Source: Apis mellifera
Taxonomy: Eukaryota; Arthropoda; Insecta; Hymenoptera; Apidae
Assembly (NCBI RefSeq): GCF_003254395.2
Contig: NC_037644.1
Span: 55,001 to 119,000, forward strand
DNA: 64,000 bases
Direction of reading: 5' to 3'
Part shown: piece by piece, positions 26,001 through 40,100 of the stretch
Layout: each line of letters starts with the position of its first letter
Position numbering within the stretch: position 1 is the stretch's first letter
Notes under the pieces: generated by a model
What the model was told of the DNA's origin: nothing
The model's input: the letters and a program-made list of their open reading frames with translations, nothing else
Databases searched by the model: none
Made by a program: the position numbers and the translations under genes

Positions 26001-27140
26001 TTTCTTTTATCCTTTTTCTTTTTTCTCATTTTTTATATATCTAACTTTTATCAAAATCGATCGTACGTAACATTACAACATGTTAATAAATTATTATTAA
26101 ATTATTATTTCATAAATTAAAAAATTTGTATTTGTATCCGCAGCTTTCCTTTCAGCAGTAATTAATTAAAATTTGTTAATGTATTTCAAGTACTATCTAC
26201 TCGTTACCTTATCAAACTTCACACTAGACAATATTTAATCAGCTTATCGACGCTTGTCAAGATAAAACTATACTTGTAACAATAAGTGGGTAGAGGGTGG
26301 TAAAATATTTTCACTCCTCGCGTCGAATATTTTAGAATTAAGTGTTACATTTTAAAAAGCGCGTCATGATAAGATTAATTTGTTATCTAGAAACTTTTCG
26401 CTTTTTATTAATTATTTAATCTTTTAAAAGATTTATTGGAATTTATTTATTTCAATATTTGTTTTAATATCATTGAAACTCGTTTATTGATTTTACACGT
26501 AACTGAGACGCGGACGATTTTCCTATTTTCATTGACGAAACAATTCTGGGTCGTGGACACGAATTCAATGCTCCAAGATTCCAAGCGGTTCCATTTGCCA
26601 AGTTTTATCGACCAATAATTTATTCCACGAGCTGGCTAATCGAGCGATTTTTCTTTTTTTCTTTCTTTTTTTTCTCTCTCAACGACCGGTTTCTGAATGG
26701 AATTCTAGCAATTGAGGAACGATTTTTCATTTTTCTCGATTAATCCTGTATTTATCATCAGACCAATTTTTAAATCCAGAAAATATATTCATTTAAGTTT
26801 TCAACAAATTTAAATGTTCTCATAGTAAAGAAATATCTTTTTCATTCATTCATCAAGATATTTCACAAATTTAAATTTTTAAAAATTATGTCATCAATTA
26901 TGAAAATTTTAAAGAAGAAAAAGAGAGACGTATAAAATTTAACTTTCTCAAATAACATAAATTCACACAATTTTATTAATTACATATTAATTTAGTAATA
27001 TCCATGCCAAATAATTCGATCAATCTTCTAAATAATAAATAATTGATAGTGAAAATCTTTATTAAGAGTCCCAATTATTTCGTCCATAAATCCCCCTAAA
27101 AGAATTTCAACGAGCCAAAATACATATTTTCCAAGCATCC
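23071..27140. other. AT- and pyrimidine-rich non-coding stretch with an island at 24.5-24.9 kb
   Basis: 23750-24500 is pyrimidine-rich on the plus strand and yields Phe/Leu/Ser-rich pseudo-ORFs. 24520-24900 is a GC-richer island containing the inverted arms GTGGC and GCCAC around 24805. A poly-T run lies at about 25139-25160. No gene is supported. Confidence 0.5.
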
Positions 27141-27292
27141 ACACGATGCGCACGAGTCACGTAACTCACCTCCAACACCAAGATCCCGCAAAATATATTA
27201 GAGAGGAGATTGTCAAGAGTGGAATAATTTATTTCGCTTTAACTACCACGTTTATCCCTTTTCCAAGAAGCATCGAGCATATCCCTCCGATT

Positions 27293-27760
27293 CTATCTCA
27301 CATCCTCAACTGGATCCGTATCTTTCCGTGAAAAACGAGAAAATTCGAATTGATCGTTCGACCCGGGAGGCGAATAATATAAAATCTGACCGTCTTTCAT
27401 CTCGATGTCCAACGACGATGGACACGGTAGGATCGACATTGTGCCGTTAAACGCAGAGATAACGCGCGATAAATATAGATAAAACGGCGTTCCTTTCGGT
27501 ACATTTCGATGCGTGGGCACGTTACGTAAACGAGTAACCCTGGCACAAGAACCTAAACTCGAGACTTTCGAGCGTCCTCGTACGCTGAAGTTATGAACGC
27601 CTCGTTCGAAATGCGATTCGACCGAAGGAAAAACCATAAGTTTTTAACGAATTATCCTCCTTCCTGTGGAATCTCGTTATCGATTCGACGAACGGATTGG
27701 ATTCCAACCGGAGGAGGAGTATATAAGCGTATGATTTAATACATTCGAATTACAAGTCTA
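27293..27760. other. GC-rich island: minus-strand ORF of 114 codons and a plus-strand TATA box
   Basis: A minus-strand ATG ORF (27637 down to 27293) of unrecognised sequence lies next to a well-formed plus-strand TATA motif GTATATAAG (27720-27726). They point in opposite directions, so the TATA could only serve a rightward transcript, for which I find no coding exon. Either could be chance in this island. Confidence 0.3.
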
Positions 27761-30480
27761 GATTGCTTGAGAATTTAAAAGAATTTCGCTTATGTAGAGC
27801 GTAATTTCGCTTAGTGTAGGGAAAGGGGAGGAGATATGGACGATGAACCCTGATGAACTTGATCCAGGGTAGCTAAGTCGTCAAAGAAAAAAGAGTGGAA
27901 AGGACGGAAAGTTTGTTATCTTTGTCGAAGAATTCTAATTTCGAATAAATACATGGAAATAAAGAAGAATAATTAATTAATTAGTATCCAAGAAAGTTTT
28001 ATATAACGAATATGACGAAGACGAATAATTTATATAAAATTTTATCATCAGAAAAGTCTGACTATTTTTTTTTTTTTCTTTTTTTTGTTTCAGAATTCAG
28101 TTTAGATAGAATTAGATTTAATCATTGATGATTGAAATTGTACATTGTAGATAGTAAAAACAATCAATCCTCTGGTATGCAATTACGATAAAATATGATA
28201 CAAAAATTGTGACAGTTTTGCAATTAGTAAACTTGCACGACTCTCGACTATAATATTCCATTAATTCGATTAGTTGCAGAATTTGCTCAACGCGATAGAA
28301 ATACGATAGAACAGGAAAGAGATTAATCGCGTTACATATCGTTGTGCAAAATTGGAGAGAGAGGTATATATCCTACGAGAGATACGAGTTTGATTCTGAT
28401 AGTTGCAGTACAATAACTATAAAAATAGACGTACTTATTGATCGAGAGCGTCGTATTCGCAAATAAGAAGACTATGTAACGTCTCTCCTCATGCCAGAAA
28501 CGTAAATATACAAATTATTATTCGTTTGAAAGAATAAAAAAATGTCATTTTTCTATTCTTTTTATTCTTAATTGCAATCATGAAACGATATTAAAATGAT
28601 AAAATCGAACTCTGGTTATATTTCAAATATAATTATGACACGAAGACAACGAATAACATTGCTGTCAAAAAGGAAAGTGATACTGTTCTCCTCCTGAGTT
28701 TCTTGTTCAGAGGAATACTCTTTAATTACGTGCAATTACGTTACGAAGTGGAACTTGCTTTATCCAAATATTTTGAAAGAGGACAGTTCAAATAATCGAA
28801 TAGCTCGGTTAATAAAGATTCAGCAATTCTTACCACCTGTTCCTCGGAACAGTTGTGCATGTTTTGTGCAAGATTTGTGTGAGATTAAGTTGTTTTCTTA
28901 TTTAAGCAACGATGAAGAACATTTTGCATCGTTCCAAAAAACGTAATAAATAGAAATTTTATTTTATCCAGACCATTTATTGAAATAATCGATAAAAAAT
29001 TGATATGTAGATTTATTTAAAAATGAATAATACGATTAATATTTTTCTATGAAATAATTTTCTAAATATATTCTCTCTCTCTCAATACGATATAAATTTT
29101 ATAACGAAAATTTTCTAACCCAACTTGTTCTACTTTTTTTCACGAACTTTTAAGCTCTTATCTACATCCATTAAGCATTATTGATTGCCTTTATCATTAG
29201 AAAAACTAACGATAAAGTACTTACAGACCAAACATTACGGAATAATTTCAAAGTTTGATAAATCGTAAAAATCACGATCCAAATGGAGATTATCAAATAT
29301 TTTCTATTTAATATTTTTTAATATTAATTTCCTTCTCTGAAAATCTTTTTTCTCTCATAAAAATGAGAAAAAAAAAGAAAAAACGTTTCATCTTTTCACG
29401 AATTAATTTTGAATAATTGTATCTACGTAACATAGATAGTAGTAGAAGATTGAAGTCCTCATCTTTACAATTTGCATAAACATTGAAAAATGTAGACGTT
29501 CCAAGGTTAAAAGGCAGTTGCATGACACGAATGAATGCTACAAATAGTTTTTATCGAAAGTTAAAACCAACTCTCAAGATTATATTATAAAAAAAAAAGT
29601 TGTTCGATGTACAGTTTTTACTTCTTTTACTTTCATACCGATTATAAGCATTTTATATTACGAAAATGAAATGGAAAATACGATAAGAAAACGCTTCGTT
29701 GAAAAAAATACTTAAATACTTTCTTCTTTACTATACAATAAAAACGAATATTATTTTTAACAAATTTATTAACGAGAGATATAAATATGATTTTATACAA
29801 ATGTAAACAAGTTAATAAGTTAAGATTGCGTAATGTTCGTGAAAAGTTTCGATGAGGATACGTTATTTGCGCGACAAACAGAAATCGAAACAGAAGTGAG
29901 ACTTAAGAATGAAACGGAGAATCGTGAGAAGGGAAATACACGGGAGAGTACATTAGTAAATTGTAAGTAGTGAATGCAACGAAAATAGCGGCAGGTTCAA
30001 CAAACGCGAGAGCCAAATGACAATTGATTCAAAATATGTTGCGGCCCATAGCAATAACCAAACGAATGGAGAGGGAAACGTACGAGACGAATGAAATGCC
30101 ACTGACTTGCAAAAAAATTCCTTCCTAATATAAGAACGTAAGATGAATAAGTAGAAAATTGTAGAGAATAATTATTAAAAAGAAATTAAGAAGACTAAAC
30201 TAAGTGGAATAAAATGAATAGAATAATTACAGAGAACAATTATTAAAAAAAATTAGAAAAACTTTTAGAGATAAAAAAGGAAGAGATTAAAATTATCCTC
30301 GACGAGGATGTTGTTTTGATCATTTTAAAATTGTTCAATATTATTCAATATATATTCAATATAGAATATATTTTTATAAATGAAAAAAATCAAAAAGTCG
30401 GAAGATGATATACTTGCTGGACGTTATTCGCGGATTGTGAAAGGATCGAAGAAGCTCGTGCAGTTCCTGCACAGTGGATG
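27761..30480. other. AT-rich non-coding stretch
   Basis: No supported gene. A short imperfect hairpin, ACCCTGAT opposite ATCCAGGGT, lies at about 27846-27870. Confidence 0.5.
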
Positions 30481-30514
30481 ATCTTATAAGGTGACTCGTA
30501 GATAGAACACAGCC

Positions 30515-30800
30515 AGACATAAGTGATTTGGAACGTGGGACCATTATAGAACCGGTTAGAGACATTGTCGAAAACATAGGCCGCTTGTTCAACCTCCTGA
30601 GCCAGAAGGTACGACCAGATTCAAATTCGTGATACCTTCGGCATCAATCACTTTGCCAAGTGAGCGTCTTCTTCGTCGATCCCTTTGTTGCTCGGCCCAC
30701 ACAACTTTTCCGTCAACGATTCATCGTCGTGGTTTCCGAGAGCCAAATGGTAAAAATTATGAGATAAACCCCCATGCCTCGAGCATGTAAACGGATCTAC
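30515..30800 (+). pseudogene. Probable decayed Tc1-like transposase fragment
   Basis: Plus-strand frames give, in the order and rough spacing of the N-terminal DNA-binding part of Tc1-family transposases: ISDLERGTII (near 30520; compare the family start with FERG or LERG), EGTTR (near 30605), a basic patch ERLLRR, and PSTIHRRGFRE (near 30712; compare the family TIHRRL or TIRRRL). Stops and frame changes interrupt it. The catalytic DDE region and terminal inverted repeats are not seen, so this would be an old fragment. The match is by eye to remembered family motifs and may be coincidence. Confidence 0.35.
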
Positions 30801-33700
30801 GAGGACAGAGGCGTGAATCAATATGAGTTACGGGGCCAATGTTGATGAGATGAATAGCTGGTAATTAATGTTGGCCCATTTGTTTATGAAAGAATTTAGA
30901 ATTTAGACACGGGTTAAGTTAACGTTGGACGACGAAATTTGAACTCATTGTTGTTTGTATCTAGAGAGTTGTGTCGGTAACACGAACCGGGATGATGATT
31001 GTATTTGTTTTGTTTGAACGAAAGAGAATGAATGAAATTGAACGAAGAGACGTAACAAATGGCATGGCGATATGATTTAAAGAAGAGGATTTAACCTCGG
31101 CATTTTCATTTCTAAAACATAGTTTGACAACAGTGTAGTACAACAGAGAAGAATGAATTTAGAAAGGAAGAATTTAATTGTGGAAGAATATTTGAAAAAT
31201 TTAAAGGAGAGAAATTTAATGACAATAACGAAATGATTGCGAAAGAAAATTTAAACGAATCAGAAATTATTGAATTTTTATAAAATTCATTTACATTATA
31301 TCCTCATGGAGTATAAATTATATATATATATATATATTTTATAATTTACAATTTATGTAATGTAATAAAATTTATATTATTATTAAATTAAGGGATAACT
31401 ATAAAAACATTTGCAATTTATGACTTTTTAATGGCATTTTTAATTTACACGATGAAAAAATAATGATAAATATACTGTTACACACGTGACGCCCTGAAAG
31501 TGCAAAGAAGCCACAGAATGACGTTCGGTATCTCTTCCATTTGTACTATTTCGAAATCATTTTGAATCAATGATTTTACATCATTGCCTAGAATGACTAA
31601 TCAATTAATCAATCTTATATTTTTTTTTATAATTTTCCCTATGAATTTATCAATTATTTTTTCTAAACAATAAAGCAAAACAAAATAAAATAATAATAAT
31701 AAAAAAGAAATAAAAATATGAAGTGAAATATGATTGGAATTTTGCTTCTAAAATCATTCATTTATTTTAATTGTTAATAAATTGTTAATTAAGTTACTTA
31801 ATACGAAAAATTTATATTGAAAAAAGATCAATGAAATTTTTATTTCTTTTCTCTACCATGAAAAATGGAGATATTAATTCCACAATACAATAAATTGTTC
31901 CACAAAATGTTAATTTCAACTTTTCTTGTTTTAATTACATTGGAAATCATGCTGGGAGAAAACTCGATTGAGTTTATTAATTCCGAAAGTAATCGTGTTC
32001 GTTAAGATCATTAAACCCTAACCTCATCCAACCTAACAAAGTTTGTGAAATAAAACAAAGTGCTTTATAAGAAATTACGAATTCTTCCAATTAATGAACA
32101 CGCATGAATATTATAACTTGAACATTATTATATATCGAATAAACAAATTATAAAGAGTAACTACTGTAAAAAAGTAATGTTGAAAAACATATAAACATAA
32201 TTTCAATTTCTTCTCTTTTATTTCTCTTTTTGAAATGTTTTTGGAATTGTATATATTCCATAGATATAAATTTCTAGGAATTTGAAAAATGGAAATAAAA
32301 TAATTTCCATTTAAGGAAAGATCAATTCGCATTGCAGACTTTCGTTGCAACTAATAATCATAAAATGACAGAGTTAATTGAAACTGGTTTGCCTTTCCGG
32401 GCTACGAGAATAAATAAACGAATCGATAATGTATCTCGACGTGCAGCGGTCACTCGATCGATTGCCCTGCACGTGAAAAATTAAAGAAGATAGACGTGTT
32501 TCTCGAATGCTTGACAGAAAGGAAGATTTCTTTAAAAATGTCTTGTAATGATTGAATTATATATTTAGAAAAAAAAAAAAAATCTTTTTGTACCTCTTTT
32601 TTTATCTTTAAATAATTATTATTTACTATGATACGTAAAATGTACATAATATAATATAAATTATAATATTTTTAATTAAATACATAATATGATACGATAG
32701 TTAAAAATTTGGCAATTAATGTACAATTAAATATGAAACGTATTAGGAGTATATATATGTATGAAAAATTGCGAAATATATGAATGCATTATATTTTTGA
32801 TACGTAATTTCTTTTAATAAAATGACAAGGTTAGGAATGCTTTCTCTCGCTTTATTCTTTTCTTCCTTTTTTCCCCCCACCCCCTTCCAATATAATGATC
32901 GTTTTTCTTTCCTTTTCTAATAATTTAATAAAATTTTGATTATGAACATCGATACAATGAAAATTTATCATACGAATAAAATTTATTGATACAATTTAAA
33001 AGGAAGTAAGGTAAGATAAACAAGCGTTCTTTTCATTATTTATAATCTATCAAGTTGGCTCGGGTCTAATTGATATTATGGCCATAAAAAAATATATGCA
33101 ATGAAAACTATAAATAACTTTATAGTAGTAAAAAAAAAAATAAACTTTCGACGCGATAAATTTTTTCTTATAGTTGAGACGAATGATTAAGCGTAAAAAG
33201 AATTATTATATAACTCGCGGTCGTCGATAAGAAACATTGATTACTTAGTCAATGCTAACACGTTTAACATGGGTCATGTAAAAATATACGTACGTGCTGC
33301 TTCTTCCATATTTAATATTTATAACGCATCGATAGATGAATACTCGTGTCGCAAACGATTCTTTTTTTTTTTTTAATTAAACTCAATTCGATGCAAAAAT
33401 TTGATGATACTTTTTTCACATTTGCACGATTACAAGATACGACACTTTTCTATGATATAATAATTTAATCTTCTTTCATTCATTCCCTTCCTTAATTTTA
33501 CATATCATTTTATTCATAATTAATACATTTTTTTTTCACGTATATAAAATAAATTCTCCAATGATTTTCACGCGATTTCCTTATTCACGTTCCCCTTGCG
33601 CTATTGCGAATAATTTATCAGTCTCATTGATCGATCGTTCCGCGTTATTAATCGATATTTTCCAAACACGAAATCCAGTTGGCTTAGGCCATTCGCTCAC
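30801..33700. other. AT-rich non-coding stretch
   Basis: TA repeat at about 31318-31337, poly-A/T tracts, nothing coding recognised. Confidence 0.5.
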
Positions 33701-33795
33701 GTAAATCAATATCTTCGTCTGGCGGCTTCCTTAAGTTCATACGTAGCGCATCATACAACGGTGCATAGCGATGACCTCGTATCATTGTGTATGCA
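33701..33795 (-). CDS. Candidate upstream coding exon of the left gene
   Basis: The minus-strand frame reads AYTMIRGHRYAPLYDALRMN then LRKPPDEDIDL, a complex, coding-like sequence in AT-rich DNA. A plausible acceptor (pyrimidine-rich stretch ending TTATTAAG, AG at 33797-33796) precedes it. A GTGAGC donor at 33700 leaves one base (C), so the phase is 1. The exon at 5974-6336 needs exactly one base before its CT, giving a Pro codon and the natural junction DEDIDL-P-PPGEDEEEG. If not spliced, the frame continues RERMA to a TAA (stop at 33684-33686) and would be a terminal exon; the same frame also runs upstream to an ATG at 33917. The protein family is unrecognised. Confidence 0.45.
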
Positions 33796-34636
33796 CTTAA
33801 TAAATTAGAAGAATGAATCGAAATTACAGGTATCGAGAAACGGGATTTTAATATAAGATCCATCTTTTGGATTAAATCTATGAGCATCTTGGCTTTTATG
33901 CAATTTTTCATTAACATTATCGAAAGTGAAAGTTTAAATAAAAAAATGTCTTAGATTATAGAGAGAGAGACACGGTGTATTAAATGCATAATATTATATT
34001 TACATAGTTTTTTTTTAATATTTACATAGTTTTTTTCCCCTTCCATTGTTGCTTATTAATAATTCGTTTAGCCATTGATAAAGACAATGAGTAACACTTT
34101 TTTAGTGATATCAATCACACTTATTGTAGTACTGTGAATATATTAAAACTATGGATAAAAACGAAGAGATATAATTTTTTTGAAAATATGCATACTGAAT
34201 AATATTTCCATATATCTGATTTATTTAATGATTTTGTGTTCGATGAATTTTATATGTGGTTTGTATAATAAATTTTAAGTCCTATCCAAATCTTAAAAAA
34301 ATTTAAAAAGATTGAAACAAGAGATCAAAAATGAATTTGAATTATCAACCTGAGAAAATTACTAAAATTCCAGACAATAAAAAAAAGAAATCTCGATTAT
34401 TTAAACTCTTCCTATAATTCGTAAAAAAAATTTGAATAATGAAGTTTTAGTGAAAGTTACATAAAATGTTAGAGATACGTAAAACGAATCTTAGGATGAA
34501 TCTATCTGAATAAACATTAAAGAAAAAATAAAAAAAATCTTGAAGAAAAGACCGGAAATTTATTTATTTATAGAGAAGATAGAATTTCAAATGTTTGCAT
34601 CATAATCTAAAATAACAATGTAAAGTAAACAATATA

Positions 34637-34661
34637 AAATATATATATATATATATATATA
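34637..34661. repeat. TA microsatellite
   Basis: Uninterrupted (AT)n. Confidence 0.9.
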
Positions 34662-37004
34662 CTTTCTAATGTAAAAGCTTTTTTAACAAATACAATAAAA
34701 AACTCAATCTTAATGAATCTTAGAAAAAATGAATAGTCCAATTCGAATAATCCAATTCGAATTTAAGACAAAAGTTGCATCAATCTATTACAAAGTCACG
34801 AATTTAAAATAAAGAAGATCTGACCAATATCTCCACAATCGAAATACTAATAATTTCGATAAACGAGTCGCTCAATTCTCGATAATACAAATGAAATGAA
34901 ATCAAACTATAAATCTCGAGAATTCATTTATTCACTCCACCAAGGTAATATTCTTCAGCTTCTCATTATGTAAACTCCCTTCAGATCGATTTTACTTTTT
35001 TATCTCTATCGTTTCGTGCCGTTAGACTAACCGAAACAGAGTATTTTCTCGGAAAAACAAGTGTATCTGGGGTGAGAAACGAAGGATAGTTTCGTCTGAA
35101 ATAACAAATAACAACGAGATGCACAAGGAGACATCCGACGCTGAAGGATTTCCCCCTGTTTTCTCTTTTTTTTCTTCCAAGGAAAACGTGTACGGTGGTC
35201 GAAATTCGATTCCTCCAGTTATTTCCTCGCATTTCACCGCATGTGGCGGTGAAAAAAAAATTTGTTGTGACATCCTTCGCCACTGGAAATATTGTGGATG
35301 ATCCAATGACCAAATTTGGAAATTTCTTAACGTTATGATAAAGTGTACATTTGTACGAGAATGCGGGATATTTCTTTGATCGAATGTAGAGTGTGTGATG
35401 AAACGTTAAATTTTTTAAATGTTTCGAATTCTTTTTTAGTTTGCCGAAAATTAGAATATTGTGTACAATGTGTATACACCGTGTTTATATATTATTAAAG
35501 AGAAGAAGAAAGTTGATTCTTTTTTGTTATTCCAAGAAACGAAATCTTTTAATCGCATTACATTGTAAGAATTTTTTCCCCTTTTCTTCCTTCTCCTCCC
35601 CTCCTCCTCCTTTTCCTATTATATCAGAATTAAAATTCTATAGACTAATGTGATGACAGAATAGGATATATATCTTTTGTATAGCATAATCTAGGTTTCT
35701 AAAGGGATCTCCGATATTTCAAGATAAATTGGTTAATATCTTTTCTTAATCTATTGAATAGAGATGAGAGAACAAATAATGGATAGTTTATTTGTATTTT
35801 TTAATGTTTTAAAATTGACATATATATATTATTTTAAAAAAATAAATTAAAAGTTAAAATTGTTGATTGAGTTTGGTAAATCCTAGCTTGAAAATAAATA
35901 AAAATTATTCAAGAAATTGAGGAAGACAAAGCGATCGATCGATTGATTGGATATAAAAAATAACGTTATTTATATTATAAATGGCTGTACAAAAGGAGGT
36001 GAAGTAACAAATTTTAAAACGGCCAATACAATTTGTATTAATGCGATATTCACGATAGATATACCCCGTCTGGTTCGTTTCAATGGCCATACACAATTGT
36101 CGGAACTTATTATTTCCGCAATCATGTTAATCCTCGAGTTAATAACATAAAAATATTAAATCCATATACACGAACAATAATATCCAACTTCAAATTATAA
36201 AGAAAAGTTTTTATTTTTATTCAGTAGAAACTTTTATATTGGATATAAAATTAATTATTATTAAGATTTGAATAATAGATATATTTAAAGATTTATCATA
36301 TTGATATTTTTCTAACTGATGTCTTATAGATAAGATATCTTATTTTAAGTTGCTTTATTATGAAATACAACATAATTAATTACAACGATAAAAAACACAT
36401 TCAAAAAATATTTAAAAAGAAATTTTTAGAAATAAATATAAATACAAACTTTGAAAAAACTGAAAACACGTGTTAGATTGTACTAATTTAATATGTGCCA
36501 AAAATTATAACAATGTTTTTACATTAACATTAAAAATGAAGAAACATTATATTGGGTAGATAATAGGATGCATAATAAATCTTGTAGACACTATCTTTTT
36601 TCATACTCACAGTTACAATTAGTGTGAGTAGTAATTATTCAAATGTTAGTGAACAATTTTCTGACAAGTGCTTCTAAATCTAATTTTAAAGAACAATAAG
36701 TTGATTGAGTTCTTCTAGATTCTTGGCCAAAACTTGCTGTGTTATCTTATAATCAAATAAATTGGATTAACTAATTCACCAAGTTGTTATACAATCTTTG
36801 CAAAATCTTTTTGTACCTTAATTAATTATTTATATATCTTATATATCTGTCTATGAATTATTATTATCAATGTAATAAAAATGCAAAACTAATTAATTCC
36901 TTGATAATTATCTATTCTTTGCATCAATACATCATCAAAATGAAACATAGAATATTTCTATTTGTTAAATTTGAATTTCAAACAATTTTTATAATAATTT
37001 AAAA

Positions 37005-37135
37005 TTTTCTTCAAATTTAAACTTACAAAAAAACCAAATAAATATTTTATTTACATTTTACAATTTTTACAATATTTTCTTCAAATTTAAACTCACGAAA
37101 AAACCAAATAAATATTTTATTTACACATATAATAG
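37005..37135. repeat. Tandem duplication, 70-bp period
   Basis: TTTTCTTCAAATTTAAACT followed by ACCAAATAAATATTTTATTT occurs twice, offset by 70 bp (37011 and 37081), with only a few differences. It is a non-coding AT-rich duplication. Confidence 0.85.
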
Positions 37136-40100
37136 AAAATAATCAGATTCTAATATTTTCTATTATAAATCTCATTAAATATACGTCGAACTTTTTGTTC
37201 ATTTTTTTTTAAATAATTGATACAATTATAATACTACGTAGTATTACACTAATAAATAAAATATTACATTGGAAAAAATTCGTTTAGACGAACATGAATG
37301 AAGTACAAATTTAAAGAAAAAAAAAAAAAGTTGCATTGGAGTAAAGATAATCTTCAATCGAAAGTTTCGCATTAAAGGTCGAATGAAACGTGAATGGCAC
37401 TATTTCTAACAATTTAAAAGAAGAGCAAATGTATTGGTATTTATAAGCATTAACCTAATTCCCGTATTTTGAGCGGAAAATCTGGTCTAATCGTCGCTGC
37501 AATGAGCAATACAAAATTCAGATACACGGTTATCCTCGTCAGAAGATAGTTGTTTCAAATTCCAAAAAACCATTTCGAATAAATACAAGATTCCCGGCAT
37601 TTTTACGTAATTAAACGATCATCTCGATGGATTGGCAGATGGATTGAACCAGATTGCTCGTGCAACCGTGACTAATTAGTCCCTCTCTTTTCTTTCCTTT
37701 CTTTCTTTTTTTTTTTTTCCCCCTAGTTGATACAGTTGTTAACGAGCCCATTCACCTAGACAGCCGCCTATAAATCCATCCAGCCCCCGACACAGGAATC
37801 GGGAATTGGAATTCGAACGGGACAAACAGAGAGGTTTCTTGCGGCCAGAAAATCATTGAGTCTATTTTCGAGTCGTGGCGGCACCGAAGCATCGAAATAT
37901 TTGAACAAGTGTTGCTAAACTTGTGCTCAATGAACTCAATGGATTAAACGTTCCGTTGGCAGATATGGGAGAAACAACGGGCATTGCCAACTAATCCCGC
38001 CGCGTGATTGTTTGGTTAATGATACCTCGGCTGTTCGATCATTGAATAATTATTTTGTTGATTGTACGATAGAGAAATTGAGAAGGTGAAGGATCAGGAG
38101 AGGAATGTCGATTCGGTAACAGTGCGTTTGTTTTGCCCACCACAACAAATTATCGTGGAAATGATATTTTTGCTATATTGATGAAATAAAGTAAAGTACA
38201 GTGTAATGGTTTTGTAATTAATTCTTGACTTATTTCATTAGTCATGTTTGTGGAACTTTGTATTAGAAACTGGGTGCAATATATGTATCTTATTAGCATG
38301 AGATTGAGATTTAGAGAATGAGTCACGAAGAAACGAGATCGTTTCGAATAATTCGTAAATTATTGGTATTATTAATTTTTCAATTATTTATTCCTTTTAT
38401 TCTTATAATTGTGTATTTATTTTTTAACGTATTAATCGATTGTTATTATAGAAATTATTAAAAAAATTATAAATTTATGAAATATTTTAATTTCGTAAGA
38501 TAAACAGAAATAATAATAGCATCGTTCTTTGTCTTTCTTATGGTAAGATTTATAAAAATAAATGGCCCTGATCCATGGCCATTTAATGAACTATTATTGT
38601 TCGACATGTCATAAAAACAATCTTTTTTTAACTCAACGACAATCTTACGATCTACATTTCTAATAATATTTTTTGTTAATCGTCGTATCGAGTATTGAAT
38701 TAAATTAATCAACAATGGATTTGAGATGACTTAATAGACGTGAAATTCAATTCAATCAAAAACACATCGATGTATCAAAATATCAATAAAAAAAAAAAAA
38801 ATATCGATTTGCTATTCCTATCCTTTTTTTTTTTTACTAATGTTCTCTATACAAATAGATTAAAAAATTTCTATTCCATTTTATTCTATTGACATTCAAT
38901 AGTAATTTTCATTTCTCAAGTATTCGAGTTGAAAAAATTAATTTTAAAGAAAGAATAACTCTATCTTTCAAACGAATTTACATTCTAATGTATTTGTCAA
39001 TGAAATATTTTATCGACTCATTAATGTTAACGAATACATAATATATTAATAATACTATTTTTATCATATATGGGCTAAAAATAATGATCAAAAACGATTT
39101 ATATTACAATTAAGAATTAGAAATAATATTAATGTTATAAGTACAATGAATATAATTCATAAATGTTGTGTATGGAACGAGGGCATACGAGGATAATAAT
39201 AAATAATAATATATTTAGAAGATTTCGTTTTGAAATCTTAATCCTTAAAAGCTATGAAGCGTGAAATTTCACTTCGACTAAATATTGTTTTCGTCGTACA
39301 ACTTGTTTTGACGATAATTGTACGATAATTAATGATAATTGTTTTGACAATAGTACAGTCACATTACACATGTTATGGAAGTGTTAAATATAACAAGTGT
39401 GGAGCGAAAAAGAGAAAAAGAAAAAGAGAGAAAAAAAAAAAAAAAAAGAAAATCAAATCAAATGAATTACGAGCGAGGATAAGCAAGCGTCATAAGCGGT
39501 GTAGATAAAGACAAAATAAAAATGCGGTTGTTATGAATTTCGCAGACGATTCTTCCGTGAATCACTTTCGCGTTTACATAACGTTTCCAAGAAATCGCAT
39601 ACCGGAAATAAAATCCTTTGTTTAGGAAGTTTTAAATGTAACGAAACGCGATGAAAATATCACAAAGATACTGGATCAAATAAGTCCAAACTATAGCGTA
39701 GTTGAAATATTTAATATCTGAAAATATTGAGACACGTAAAATATTTCGAGCAATTATTATTCGTGATAAATTTATTTAGAATTTATATTTGACATTGGAT
39801 ATTAATATTAATATATCTAGAATATTCATAATAATAAGATAGCACAATATTGATTGTCGAAGCACCAACAATATTCTGACTTAAAATGCTCGATATATTA
39901 TTAACATTTTAAAATATTTTGTAAATACATTACATTGTATATATATATTAAATTACAAGTCTAACTCTTTATTTTTAAAACAAACAATAAATGTGAAATT
40001 CGAAATTATAGAAAAAAATTCGAATAATAATAAAAATCCGTGCAACGATGAAAGTGTGAACGTGGGATGGAGGAGCAATCTCTAAATTGAAATTAGACCG

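Noticed and set aside
35000..35310. Overlapping ORFs on both strands
   Set aside because: Three frames open at once in a short island, no recognisable protein.
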